Shown: one piece after another, positions 19,802-28,247 of the stretch | How positions within the stretch are numbered: position 1 is the stretch's first letter | Layout of the letters: each line of letters begins with the position of its first letter | Source: Klebsormidium nitens | Taxonomy: Eukaryota > Streptophyta > Klebsormidiophyceae > Klebsormidiales > Klebsormidiaceae | DNA: 28,847 bases | Direction of reading: 5' to 3' | Assembly: GCA_000708835.1 (NCBI GenBank) | Contig: DF237797.1 | Coordinates: 1 to 28,847, forward strand | The notes under the pieces: generated by a model | The model's database searches: none | What the model was told of the DNA's origin: nothing | The model's input: only the letters and a program-made list of their open reading frames with translations | Position numbers and translations under genes: made by a program

Positions 19802-19823
19802 ACATGACGTACGCATGCGTCAC
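19791..19823. repeat. Inverted repeat at the edge of the dispersed repeat
   Basis: gtgacgcatgc (19791-19801) and gcatgcgtcac (19813-19823) are perfect inverted 11-base arms around acatgacgtac. The segment 19797-19812 reappears inverted at 28762-28777, upstream of the other copy, so the two loci share the same pieces in different arrangement. Confidence 0.8.
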
Positions 19824-20578
19824 GTGCCGGGCTGTGGGGCTGCGTTTGCGAGGAGCGACAGTCTGACGTCCCACAAGATTACTCACACGAGCTCTCGTTT
19901 GTTCAAGTGTGACTCCCCCGGCTGTGATGCGGCATTTAAGCACAATAGCGGTCTAACCCAGCACAAGCGCACTCACACGGGATCCCGCCCATACATGTGC
20001 ACTTTCCCGGACTGTGGCCTCACATTTACCAGATCCTGTCACCTGAAGAAGCATACGTATTTCTATCGTATACAGCTGAAGGGCAACAGTGCAGGAAGCT
20101 CAAAGAGGAGCGCATCAGTCAGCTCCTGACAACCTCAGGAATCGACTTCAAGAGGGAGCATCACATCGACTTTGGCTGTCTCCAGGGAACCTTTGCACGG
20201 CCAGACTTCATCATCCTGATGGGAGGCAAGGTGATCGTGGTAGAAGTGGACGAGTTCCAGCACGAGGCATATGGTGTTGCATGTGAGGTCTCGAGGATGC
20301 TGCGCATCTACGAGGCTTGGATGCTTGAGGGAAACGGCCTCCCCGTCCACTTCATCCGCTACAACCCTGACCCGTACCAAGTTGATGGGACAAGGAAGCG
20401 GGTCTTGAGGCGAGCTCGCGAGGCACGGTTGTTGGAAGCAATTCACGAAGCAAGCATGAGTACAAGGGATGGGCTTCAATTGCGCTACATGTACTACGAT
20501 ATCGAGGATGGTCAACCCGTGATTGTCCAAGACCCTGCTTTTACAATAGGGGACTGTTGTGTTGAGGCAATAGGGTGA
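19815..20578 (+). pseudogene. C2H2 zinc-finger/PD-(D/E)XK nuclease, frame-broken and cut at its N-terminus
   Basis: The first frame (ATG 19815) encodes C2H2 fingers with C-x4-C spacing. Finger 1 has Arg where its first Cys should be, apparently because the repeat replaced the 5' end. Finger 2 (FKCDSPGCDAAF... QHKRTH) is complete. Finger 3 (YMCTFPDCGLTF) loses its last His at a frame change near 20055-20065. The second frame continues to TGA at 20578 with a nuclease-like domain: IDFKREHHIDFG, ARPDFIILMGGKVIVVEVDE (Asp ... Glu-x-Asp core), GLPVHFIRYNPDPYQVDG. Finger arrays joined to this nuclease type recur in NCLDVs and their endogenous copies, to my knowledge. DNA-sequence-guided cleavage is inferred only. 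About 60 bases separate it from the GH9 ATG. Confidence 0.75.
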
Positions 20579-20637
20579 TTTCACCGTTGGAGTAATACCA
20601 TTACGTGGCGCCATGCGCTCGGGTGCACATCAAAATC

Positions 20638-22335
20638 ATGATCATAGTCATATCACCATTGATGACGAGACCGTTGTGCCTTGCTCTGGTCATTCTCTTC
20701 CTTACCCCCACGGCCCTTGCGACTGGCTATGGTGAAGCCCTGACAAAAGGGCTTCAGTTTTTTGATGCTCAACGTTCTGGGAAGCTCCCAGCTGACAATC
20801 CAATTCCACGGCGAGGTGACTCATGCCTAAAGGACGGGGGTGATATTGGACTTGACCTCAGTCGCAGCTACTTCGATTCTGGAGATCACATGATATTCAG
20901 CCTTCCCCTATCCTTCACAATCACCATGATGGCCTACGGCCTGGTTGAGTACGGGAACATGTATGGTGCACAGAATGACAGGGCCATGGCAACCCTAAAA
21001 TGGGGCACGGACTGGCTGATCCGAGCCCACCCCTCTCTGAATGAGTTCTATGTACAGGTAGGGGATGGCGATGCCGACCATGCTTGCTGGACAAGGCCTG
21101 AGGACATGGAAATCGCTCGACCAAGCTTCAAGGTGGATGTGGATCACCCTGGGTCAGAACCGGCTGCAGAGGCGGCAGCCGCTTTGGCAGCAGCCTCGAT
21201 TGTATTTGAAGATGATCAAAACTACCAAAGGACCCTTTTGAGGCATGCAGAACAGCTGTTCCAATTTGCGGACACACAGAGAGGCGTCTACAGCGACTCT
21301 GTCCCTGCGGCTGCCAAATTCTACAAGAGCTACTCAGGCTATGGAGATGAACTTCTTTGGGCGGCTGCCTGGCTTCACAGGGCTACTTCAAAGGATTCCT
21401 ACCTCTCATACGTCACCGGACCAGCATCAGATGACAGTAAACTGAAGTTTAAGGGATCGTCCACACAAGTCTCTTGGGATGACAAAATGGCAGCAGCTCA
21501 CGTCCTTCTCAGCCGCCTTCTCCTGAAAGGTGCTAGCGCGCAGCAAAATGCCACGATGTTGCAGTACAAGCAGAACGCAGACACCTTTGCTTGCTTCTAT
21601 CTGGACGGCGCGGCTCCCAAGACGCCAGCAGGTCTTCCCTGGTTTAGCAACTGGTCCCCACTGCAGTACGTCACTACCAGCTCCTTCATGATTGCGGTCT
21701 ATGCAGACTATTTGCGGGCTGCCAAGGCATCATTAAAGTGCCCGCGCTCCGCATACTCACCAGATGATATGCTTGCCTACAGCAAGCGGCAGGCAGACTA
21801 CATACTTGGTTCGAACCCCATGGGGTTGAGCTACATGGTTGGATCTGGATCCAACTTCCCCCAACGAGTTCATCATAGAGCGGCCTCCATCCCGCAGGAT
21901 GGTAAGAAATATGCATGCGGGGAAGGTTTTCAATGGTTCCAAGTGCCGAGTCCCAACCCTCACGTGCTTGAGGGTGCAATTGTGGGTGGCCCTGATAAGG
22001 CTGATCGATATCAGGACGCTAGGACCAACTTTGAGCAGTCAGAACCTTCCACTTACACTGTGGCACCTTTCTTGGGGTTGCTGGCACGGTTGCAGGGAGG
22101 GAATGCATCGATCGAGAGCAGAGTTGGGATCCCAGCCTCACAGCCTTGGCCGTCCACGGCCTTTGGCACCTTGGCCCCTAGCCCGTCTGCTTTTAGTAAA
22201 GGGGCCTCTACAGAAGCACAGGCCACAGGCCGGGTGACCTTAGAGACTCCTGTCCCGTCAGCCAGTGCACCAGATTCCCCGACATCTCCGTCTGCCGGGC
22301 CCATGACGTGTGAGTGTGACTGCGTCCCGTTCTGA
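20638..22335 (+). CDS. Glycoside hydrolase family 9 endoglucanase (cellulase), secreted
   Basis: A single uninterrupted frame of 565 residues from the ATG at 20638. A signal peptide covers about residues 1-30 (PLCLALVILFLTPTALAT). The GH9 domain spans about 30-490, with RRGDSCLKDGGDIG, the catalytic-base region YFDSGDHMIFSLPLSFT, the HHRAAS signature with substrate-contacting His, and GGPDKADRYQDARTNFEQSE followed by PSTY, containing the acid Glu. A Ser/Pro/Thr-rich tail ends in CECDC. It should cut beta-1,4-glucans outside the cell or in the wall. Plant GH9 genes usually have several introns; this one has none, starts 59 bases after a viral nuclease gene, and lies on the viral strand. A captured host gene carried by the virus is therefore more likely than an ordinary host gene. 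Confidence 0.93.
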   Translation: MIIVISPLMTRPLCLALVILFLTPTALATGYGEALTKGLQFFDAQRSGKLPADNPIPRRGDSCLKDGGDIGLDLSRSYFDSGDHMIFSLPLSFTITMMAYGLVEYGNMYGAQNDRAMATLKWGTDWLIRAHPSLNEFYVQVGDGDADHACWTRPEDMEIARPSFKVDVDHPGSEPAAEAAAALAAASIVFEDDQNYQRTLLRHAEQLFQFADTQRGVYSDSVPAAAKFYKSYSGYGDELLWAAAWLHRATSKDSYLSYVTGPASDDSKLKFKGSSTQVSWDDKMAAAHVLLSRLLLKGASAQQNATMLQYKQNADTFACFYLDGAAPKTPAGLPWFSNWSPLQYVTTSSFMIAVYADYLRAAKASLKCPRSAYSPDDMLAYSKRQADYILGSNPMGLSYMVGSGSNFPQRVHHRAASIPQDGKKYACGEGFQWFQVPSPNPHVLEGAIVGGPDKADRYQDARTNFEQSEPSTYTVAPFLGLLARLQGGNASIESRVGIPASQPWPSTAFGTLAPSPSAFSKGASTEAQATGRVTLETPVPSASAPDSPTSPSAGPMTCECDCVPF

Positions 22336-22454
22336 ACCAAAGTGCTTCATTTGAAGTCTGTGTTGGAGGCCCGCAAAGCCAGTTCTTCTGTGACAGTCCG
22401 CTACTAAGACTCTCGAATCTGGCACAATCTCCCATTGGAGAAGCGTCTTCAGTT

Positions 22455-22678
22455 TCTCCACCCAATCTTGGAAGGCCTCAGCAAGAGGAAGCTTGGAGCT
22501 TCCAGCCAGTCTGTATAGGCCTGGTTCGTTGATGTAACGGGTCTTCAAAGATTCTAGAGGCTTGGCGGGTGTTTCCTGCGAGGCAACACCCGTTGTATCC
22601 ACGGTTGAGGGAGATGTGAATGGCCACAGCTGGCTGCGTGTAGCCTAGCACTGCAACAACATCGTTAGCTCTGAAGTA
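22455..22678 (-). pseudogene. BRO-N domain remnant
   Basis: On the minus strand YFRANDVVAVLGYTQPAVAI (from 22678) is the first half of a BRO-N domain. Its second half, RYINEPGLYRLAGSSKLPLA followed by EAFQDWV, follows in a different frame (22455-22540). The frame change lies near 22570-22615. No start codon fits upstream (TAA just before), and nothing recognisable follows FQDWV. It lies between the GH9 and proline-rich genes on the opposite strand. It is more complete than the two BRO-N halves near 3.3-3.8 kb and clearly different in sequence from them. Confidence 0.75.
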
Positions 22679-22702
22679 TCCTGCTTAGCTGTATGTAAGA
22701 GT

Positions 22703-24430
22703 ATGGAGACATTGAATGCTCTTGGATGCATCATCGCTCTGGCAGCAGTAGTGGTACTTGCTTCCTCGGTTACCAGCAGGGCTGAATCCTTTGTGACTAA
22801 ACCTCCAGCAGCTCCTCCTTCGAAGTCCCCTGCACCACCCCAAAAGGTAGCGGTCCCACTTCCAAAATCTGCACCCGCACCTGCACCTCCACAGAAAGCC
22901 GCCTTGCCTCCTCCGCCTTCGAAGCAGATCGTGCCCCCACCTCCTCCGAGGCCAGTGCTGCCTCCGTCCCAAAAGCCTGTGGTGCCGCCACCACCTCCAC
23001 CAAGATCAGTAGCGCCTCCCCCACGGCCTCCCGTGCTGCCGCCTTCTCAGGCCAAAGTGGCACCACCTGCCCCATCGAAGGTCCTTGCCCCTCCACCTGC
23101 TTCAAAAATCCCTCCAAAAGCACAGCCACCCGCACCGCTGCCTATTGTCAAGCCACCTCTCCCACCACCAAAAGCGATCCCAGCTCTTCCCCCAAAGACC
23201 TCAGCACTTCCACCCCGAGTCCAGAGCGCACCGGCCACCATGCTGCCGCCCAAGGCTGTTGCAGCACCGCCGAAGCCATCAGCTCCGGTCCTCAAGGCAA
23301 GCCCGGCCCCGGTCAAGGCAAGCCCACTACCTGCTCCAAGAGTTCCCCCGCCAGTCTCAAAAGCCCCTATCCCAGTCAAGGCAAGCCCACTACCTGCTCC
23401 AAGAGTTCCCCCGCCAGCCTCAAAAACCCCTTTCCTAGTCAAGGCAAGCCCACTACCTGCTCCAAGAGTTCCCCCGCCAGTCAAGGCTCCACCCCAAAAG
23501 GCAATGGCAGCACCGCCAAAAGCCCCAGGTCCTGTCCTGAAAGCAAGCCCGGTTCCAGTCAAGGCTCCACTCCAAAAGGCAGTTACAGCAACTCCAAAGG
23601 CCCCGGGTCCTGTCCCGAAAGCAAGCCCGGTTCCAGTCAAGGCTCCACCCCAAAAGGCAGTTACAGCAACTCCAAAGACCCCAGGTCCTGTCCTGAAAGC
23701 AAGCGTCAAGGCTCCACTCCAAAAGGCAGTTACAGCAACTCCAGAGGCCCCAGGTCCTGTCCTGAAAGCAAGTCCCGTAGCAGTCAAAGCAAGCCCAACG
23801 CCTCTAAAAGTACCCCCGCAAATCTCGAGAGCCCCTGCCTCGGCCGTGCCTCCATCTGCAAGACCGGGCCCTCAGAAGCCCTCCCTTGCACCAGTCAAAG
23901 CCAAAGCACCAGCAATAACGTTGCAGCCTAAAGCTCCTCTGAAGGTAACACCCGCTGTGTCGAAAGCCCCAACGCCAAAGGTCGCCCCTCCAACCGCACC
24001 CGCGAAGCCCTCATTCTTTGCATCTCTGTTTGGCACACCAAAGCCTTCGGCGCCACCTGCAGCACCGAAGCCAGCCCCAGCGCCTCCCGCGCTGCCAGGA
24101 CCTCTCATGCCAGGCCCTCCAGGCCCACGGGTCCTCTCGGTGCCGAGCGCGCCCTCGAGACCCCCCCAGGCTCCTACTTCAGCCCCACCACAACCGGTAA
24201 CCGGTCCATTAGTTCCGGTCACCCCCAGCACTGCTGTTTCCGCGCCGATCCCCATTCCGACCAGAGAGGTGAACCGTGCTCCTAGACACCACATTCAGGC
24301 CATTGACGCGAGCGTGTTTGACTGCATGAAGGGCCCTGGTGGCACCTTCCACTGCAACGGGACTTACAGCCTTAGGGAGGTTGAGGCACCCTCCTTCGAC
24401 AGACGGGAGCACCTCATCAGAGTTGTTTGA
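22703..24430 (+). CDS. Secreted proline/alanine/lysine-rich (extensin-like) protein
   Basis: 575 residues from the ATG at 22703, no intron. Signal peptide about 1-28 (LGCIIALAAVVVLASSVTSR). Residues 29-525 are built of Pro, Ala, Lys, Ser and Val: PPPP-containing stretches first, then three 21-residue repeats (23312 on) and four to five 26-residue repeats (APGPVLKASPVPVKAPLQKA type, 23480 on). The last 50 residues are unlike the rest: a compact segment with two Cys (FDCMKGPGGTFHCNGTYSL) and a charged end. The composition resembles hydroxyproline-rich wall glycoproteins or arabinogalactan proteins, though no Ser-Pro4-type run dominates. It lies 51 bases upstream of viral RNase III on the same strand, so it is probably a viral gene. 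A wall, surface or virion-fibre role is inference. Confidence 0.8.
   Translation: METLNALGCIIALAAVVVLASSVTSRAESFVTKPPAAPPSKSPAPPQKVAVPLPKSAPAPAPPQKAALPPPPSKQIVPPPPPRPVLPPSQKPVVPPPPPPRSVAPPPRPPVLPPSQAKVAPPAPSKVLAPPPASKIPPKAQPPAPLPIVKPPLPPPKAIPALPPKTSALPPRVQSAPATMLPPKAVAAPPKPSAPVLKASPAPVKASPLPAPRVPPPVSKAPIPVKASPLPAPRVPPPASKTPFLVKASPLPAPRVPPPVKAPPQKAMAAPPKAPGPVLKASPVPVKAPLQKAVTATPKAPGPVPKASPVPVKAPPQKAVTATPKTPGPVLKASVKAPLQKAVTATPEAPGPVLKASPVAVKASPTPLKVPPQISRAPASAVPPSARPGPQKPSLAPVKAKAPAITLQPKAPLKVTPAVSKAPTPKVAPPTAPAKPSFFASLFGTPKPSAPPAAPKPAPAPPALPGPLMPGPPGPRVLSVPSAPSRPPQAPTSAPPQPVTGPLVPVTPSTAVSAPIPIPTREVNRAPRHHIQAIDASVFDCMKGPGGTFHCNGTYSLREVEAPSFDRREHLIRVV
23312..23490 (+). repeat. 63-base coding tandem repeat
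   Basis: Units begin with gtcaaggcaagcccactacc at 23312, 23375 and 23438, the last one partial. Each encodes 21 residues of the proline-rich protein. Near-identity of the units points to recent expansion. Confidence 0.9.
23480..23860 (+). repeat. 78-base coding tandem repeat
   Basis: Units begin with gtcaaggctcca at 23480, 23558, 23636 and 23705, with a fainter one at 23783. Spacing is 78, 78, 69 and 78 bases, all multiples of three, so the reading frame of the proline-rich protein is kept; the 69-base unit lacks nine bases. Copy number may be under-represented by assembly. Confidence 0.9.
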
Positions 24431-24481
24431 ACACGTCTCCTCACGTCGTGAAGACGCGCATTTTCTTCTCTAGTCTCATAC

Positions 24482-25255
24482 ATGGCCAACGAGGCCAAAC
24501 GGGATATTCATGAGCTGTCCGCCGAGAGGGGGATCAACCGTGCAAACGTCGAGGCCATCCCGAACAAGAACAGGAGGCCCGGCTCGCCTCCCTTGCGCAT
24601 CAGTGACCTCGATGAGTACATAACAGCCTTTACACACAAGAGTACCCTGAAGGACTACAAAGCCACTCATGGTTCAAACGAAAGGCTTGAACTCATGGGT
24701 GACTCTGTGCTCAATCTAGTAGTCACAAAGTACATATACGACCGATATCCGTCCTGCGACGAGGGGTTCATCACACGTATAAGGACCAAGCTGGTCTGTG
24801 GCAGCGCCCTGTCGGCTTGGGCACTCGAGCTGGGGCTTCAAAACCACATCATGATGAACCGCAAGGCCATGGATCAAGAATGGAACCTCAACCCCAGCAA
24901 GCTGGAGGACACCTTCGAGGCGCTCTTGGGGGGTTTGTTTGTTGACAAGGGCATAGCAGCGTGCAAAGACTTTGTGTACCCGATGCTCGACGCTATGGAC
25001 TTTGACGAAGTGGAGAAGGATCTCAACCACAAGGATGTCCTGATGCGTCACATGCAGGCCGTTTGGTCAAATGCAATAGCGGCTGACGGTATTAACAGGG
25101 CTCAGTCGGACTACATGCCACAGTACACGGTGGCTGCGGCTTGTGGCCCGGACCACATGCGAGTATTCCACGTGAACGTGAGCATAGGGCACGTCTTCAT
25201 GGGTATGGGAAGCGACATGAAGAAGAAAGCCGCCGAGCAGGAGGCGGCCCGGTAG
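24482..25255 (+). CDS. Ribonuclease III
   Basis: 257 residues from the ATG at 24482, complete. The RNase III signature is NERLELMGDSVLNLVVTKYI at residues 62-81, with the metal-binding Glu and Asp, and the second acidic site is KLEDTFEALLGGLFVDKG near 140-157. A C-terminal double-stranded-RNA-binding domain is suggested by QYTVAAACGPDHMRVFHVNV, followed by GMGSDMKKKAAEQEAAR, the usual last helix. NCLDVs often carry an RNase III of this length. It would process structured viral transcripts or degrade long dsRNA. It sits between the proline-rich gene (51 bases) and the packaging ATPase (164 bases). No frame damage. Confidence 0.93.
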   Translation: MANEAKRDIHELSAERGINRANVEAIPNKNRRPGSPPLRISDLDEYITAFTHKSTLKDYKATHGSNERLELMGDSVLNLVVTKYIYDRYPSCDEGFITRIRTKLVCGSALSAWALELGLQNHIMMNRKAMDQEWNLNPSKLEDTFEALLGGLFVDKGIAACKDFVYPMLDAMDFDEVEKDLNHKDVLMRHMQAVWSNAIAADGINRAQSDYMPQYTVAAACGPDHMRVFHVNVSIGHVFMGMGSDMKKKAAEQEAAR

Positions 25256-25419
25256 GCCCTCATTCGGATCACAAACAACGGCACCCTGCCCGTCTATAGC
25301 AGCAAGCAAACCATGTATGTCCCTCACATCGGCCCTGCAGGTCACTCTTCTCCAACGTGAGGAACGGAGTGTACGTAACGTTTGACCGTTTCTTTTCCAT
25401 CTTTTGAAGGAGGGTCCCA

Positions 25420-26196
25420 ATGTCTTCAGGCGACTTCAACATCAAAAAGTTTGACCTGCAGAAGCTCAAGGACCATAAGACTCTGGTCGTGATAGGCAGA
25501 AGAGGCACGGGCAAGACGACGCTCATCACCGACCTCCTTTACCACAAAAGGAAGATACCAGCTGGCATTGTCGTCAGTGGAACCGAAGAGGGAAACGGAT
25601 ACTACCGTCAGTTTGTTCCAGACTCGTTCATTTACAACACGTACGATGAGGAGATTGTGAAACGCTTGATTGCAAGACAGAAGAATCTGAAGAAGCTGGG
25701 TGCCAAGGATGCGGACTGCTTCCTGCTCCTCGATAATTGCCTCTTCAAGCCCAGCATCATGAAGAGTGACACGATGCGGTTCCTATTCATGAACGGGCGT
25801 CACTTTTCGCTGATGGTCATCCTTGCGGCGCAATGGATCATGGACATCCCATCAGCTGTTCGTGCAAACACTGACTATGTCTTCATCTTCAATGATCCGA
25901 TCCTTAACAATCGAAAACGCTTCTATGAACATTACTTTGGTGTCTTCAAATCCTTTGCGCAGTTTGAGGCAGTCTACAAGGCGTGCACTTCGGAGTTCGA
26001 GTGCATGGTGTTGGATAACACAATCCAGAGCAGTGACCCGCAGGACTGTGTGTTCTGGTACAAGTCTGAAGTGCACAAGCCATTCAAGATAGGCGCGCCT
26101 GAATACTGGTCTTGGCACAAGAAGAGCTTCAACACAGAAGAGGATGACGCGACTGTCACGACAGTGAACGGTGTGAAGGTGCGGAAGTCAAAGTGA
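25420..26196 (+). CDS. A32-type DNA-packaging ATPase
   Basis: 258 residues from the ATG at 25420, complete. FtsK/HerA-type ATPase of the NCLDV core set: Walker A VIGRRGTGKTTLITDLLYHK at about 24-43; a Walker B region CFLLLDNCLF near 100-109, where Asn stands at a position usually Asp in LDD; RFLFMNGRHFSLMVILAAQW (sensor Gln) and MDIPSAVRANTDYVFIFNDP downstream. The protein pumps genomic DNA into the capsid. Its 3' end overlaps the convergent membrane-protein gene by 41 bases. No intron or frame break. Confidence 0.93.
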   Translation: MSSGDFNIKKFDLQKLKDHKTLVVIGRRGTGKTTLITDLLYHKRKIPAGIVVSGTEEGNGYYRQFVPDSFIYNTYDEEIVKRLIARQKNLKKLGAKDADCFLLLDNCLFKPSIMKSDTMRFLFMNGRHFSLMVILAAQWIMDIPSAVRANTDYVFIFNDPILNNRKRFYEHYFGVFKSFAQFEAVYKACTSEFECMVLDNTIQSSDPQDCVFWYKSEVHKPFKIGAPEYWSWHKKSFNTEEDDATVTTVNGVKVRKSK

Positions 26197-26689
26197 GATC
26201 ACGCCGATGTCCCACTGCTCTCGATCCATCTGGCAATTCTATCTCTATTGCAACGCTAGGCGTTGCGACGCTAGGCGCTGCAACAGGCTGCTTCGTATCT
26301 TCTATGTGAACTCTAGGCAGTTCGACAACTCGTTCTGCATGGGCCAAACTTGGACCACAATGTACACTCTGTATGATTGTTGCCACTAGAACCAAGATAT
26401 CGAAAGAGCCTAATGCTATGCAACCGTACACAAAGACTCTGTCTGGGTGCCGGAATGCAGCCTCTGTCACAAAACCTATTACCGAGAGCAGGAGTTTCCT
26501 GCAACCGAATCTGATATCCGGGTTGTCCGCCGAACAGTCCCAGGAAGCGGCAAACACAAAGTAGAGAACGTTTAGGATGATGGGTACAGCATATGATACT
26601 GGAACCTCACTCCCTAAAGCTGACACCCCAGCGATTAGGGCGCATGCTACGAGCGACTCTAGCACGTTAAGTACAACCACTAACCTCAT
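26156..26689 (-). CDS. Multi-pass membrane protein
   Basis: 177 residues from the ATG at 26689 (a GTG nine bases upstream is weaker). Four hydrophobic segments: VVVLNVLESLVACALIAGVS, VPIILNVLYFVFAAS, LLLSVIGFVTEAAF and YGCIALGSFDILVLVATIIQ. A polar C-terminal tail contains a short repeat, VAAPSVATPSVAIEIE, encoded by the near-repeat caacgctaggcgttgcgacg at 26250-26285. It converges on and overlaps the packaging ATPase. The family was not recognised. Two Cys pairs near the second loop could form disulfides. A viral envelope or inner-membrane protein is a reasonable guess only. Confidence 0.6.
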   Translation of the reverse strand: MRLVVVLNVLESLVACALIAGVSALGSEVPVSYAVPIILNVLYFVFAASWDCSADNPDIRFGCRKLLLSVIGFVTEAAFRHPDRVFVYGCIALGSFDILVLVATIIQSVHCGPSLAHAERVVELPRVHIEDTKQPVAAPSVATPSVAIEIELPDGSRAVGHRRDLTLTSAPSHRSLS

Positions 26690-27247
26690 TCTGCACACTT
26701 CCTACCTACTCCTAACGTGTTCCCCTTACAGCATGTTTCAATGTAATTGGCAAGCCAGGTAGCTCTCTGATACACCTCCACGAGAGTGGTTTCTGAGCTC
26801 ATCGCTCGTGTCAAGAGCGCAATGCAATCTACCTAGAGGTCTTCGCACTTGTTGCAGACGTCGTTGTGCTCTGGCAGATTACACACCTTGCACGACATGG
26901 CCGAAATCATAACAATCGACTGAGCTTGTGCTTTCTTGCCCAGAGCCCTATGGCCCCTAGGGCGCCATAAGGCGCCTTTGGGGATCTAGTAGTTTGCCTT
27001 TCCGCCTTGAACCTCACTCTGCATGGGGCTCCGAAGGGAAGACAGCCCGAGATTTTCTCTTACCGGCTTCCGAAAAACTCTCTTAGGGTTTTCCGCAACT
27101 TGCGGAGACCTGATAAGAGCTCGTCTAAGCGACCTAGTAGGTTGCCCCGAGATTTTCTCGCCCGGAAATCCGAGAACCCTCTAAGGGGTCCTTTTGGAAC
27201 ATTTTAGTTCTCACCAGATATTAATGCCTCCCTTGCTTGCCCCTCCA
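26690..27247. other. Non-coding spacer with hairpin and diverged 100-base-spaced repeat
   Basis: No convincing large gene. GGCGCC at 26961-26966 and 26971-26976 form a GC hairpin with loop ATAA. cccgagattttctc occurs at 27046-27059 and again exactly 100 bases on at 27146-27159, with about 40 further bases similar after each copy. ctagtag-ttgcc is also repeated at about 26986 and 27134. The nature of this element is unknown. Confidence 0.55.
26833..26910 (-). CDS. Possible 25-residue Cys-rich microprotein
   Basis: ATG at 26910 (or 26898) to TAG at 26833-26835. The product contains MSCKVCNLPEHNDVCNKCED, that is C-x2-C-x7-C-x2-C, a spacing able to bind one zinc ion. It is very short and may be a chance frame or the remnant of a longer zinc-ribbon protein. 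Confidence 0.25.
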   Translation of the reverse strand: MISAMSCKVCNLPEHNDVCNKCEDL

Positions 27248-27358
27248 ATGTCAAAACGCCAACAGACCGCCAAAAAGGTCTGCCATCCCAATGGCGACGC
27301 AGACTATGTCGCACGCGCCAATGGCTGCCGGTTCATGCCAAAGGTTGCAGAAAAGTAG
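27248..27358 (+). CDS. Possible 36-residue basic small protein
   Basis: ATG at 27248 to TAG at 27356-27358. The product is basic (MSKRQQTAKKVCHPNGDADY start) with two Cys. It precedes the cyclin ATG by 48 bases. No homologue was recognised; it could be an upstream open frame of the cyclin transcript or chance. Confidence 0.22.
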   Translation: MSKRQQTAKKVCHPNGDADYVARANGCRFMPKVAEK

Positions 27359-27406
27359 GGGGAATTGCACCAAAGCTCGAGATGGTCACCCACCAGATCC
27401 AACAAG

Positions 27407-28235
27407 ATGGAGAAGAGTCTCTCACCCGAGGACGAAGCTTATCAAGCTTTCCTGGACTATGTTAGGCACAGGTGTCATGAAGCGGGGGACGCCTGTGCGG
27501 TGAGTGGATTGGTTGAGAGGGAGATGTGCGCTACAGAAGCAATCAGGCACCAGTTGCTGCTGTATGAAGTGGTCGCTTATGAAGGAACCATCTACGGCTG
27601 AGAACCATACCCTCTTTGATGGCCCCAAAGCAACCACAGTACCCATTCGGAAGTACAGTCAACATTTGATCAGGCATCTCAACCCCTCACCGGTGGCCCT
27701 GCTTGCTGGGTATGTCTACATCACCAGGATCTCCGATTGTGGCCCCAGGCGTGTGGTTCTGTCCTCCACGAACGTTCATCGTCTCCTGCTCACTAGGGTC
27801 ATGGTGGGCGCCAAGTTCTTTGATGATGAGTAAGTAATACCGTATTCAATTGCAGAGGTGTATGCGCGGATACACAGAGGGTTCAGAGGTCCCAATGGGA
27901 CCGCACCTGCATCTCTCAACACTTGCAAACACTGTTTGCAAAAGCTTGTGATCCGTATATCTGCGCGCACCTTGCCAAGCTAAACGCTTTTCATTCCTTT
28001 CAGCACCTACGACAACTCATTTGTTGCCGAGGTGGGCGGACTCCCCTTGCAAGAGTTGAACAATCTGGAGCTGGACTTCCTCAAGCGCCTGAACTTCAAG
28101 CTGAGCGTTTCAGATATCGAGCTCTATGAGACCCTGATGGCCATCACCTCCCGTCAAGAGCAGCCCCAGGGGAGGCAGAGACCATGTAGCTTTCGAGTCC
28201 TGAGAGCATACGTCCAGCCAGCCTGGGTCAATTAG
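27407..28235 (+). CDS. PHO80/U(P)-type cyclin with two inferred introns
   Basis: Exons inferred: 27407-27499 (MEKSLSPEDEAYQAFLDYVR start; donor GTGAGT), 27603-27829 and 28004-28235. The second intron (27830-28003, 174 bases) has GTAAGT and a pyrimidine-rich acceptor and is firm. The first (103 bases, acceptor CTGAG) keeps the frame but is weaker; otherwise translation could start at ATG 27564. The cyclin box reads PIRKYSQHLIRHLNPSPVAL, GYVYITRI, NVHRLLLTRVMVGAKFFDD, YDNSFVAEVGGL and LNNLELDFLKRLNFKLSV, the typical PF08613 order. These cyclins bind CDKs in cell-cycle or nutrient signalling. Its stop lies only 12 bases before the capsid ATG, so a viral cyclin containing introns is plausible; a host gene this close would be odd. 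Confidence 0.8.
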
Positions 28236-28247
28236 AGGTGTAATAGT

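Noticed and set aside
23047-23787. Long minus-strand Gly/Ala-rich frame opposite the proline-rich protein
   Set aside because: Antisense of Pro/Ala codons gives Gly/Ala by composition; it has no start context or domain.
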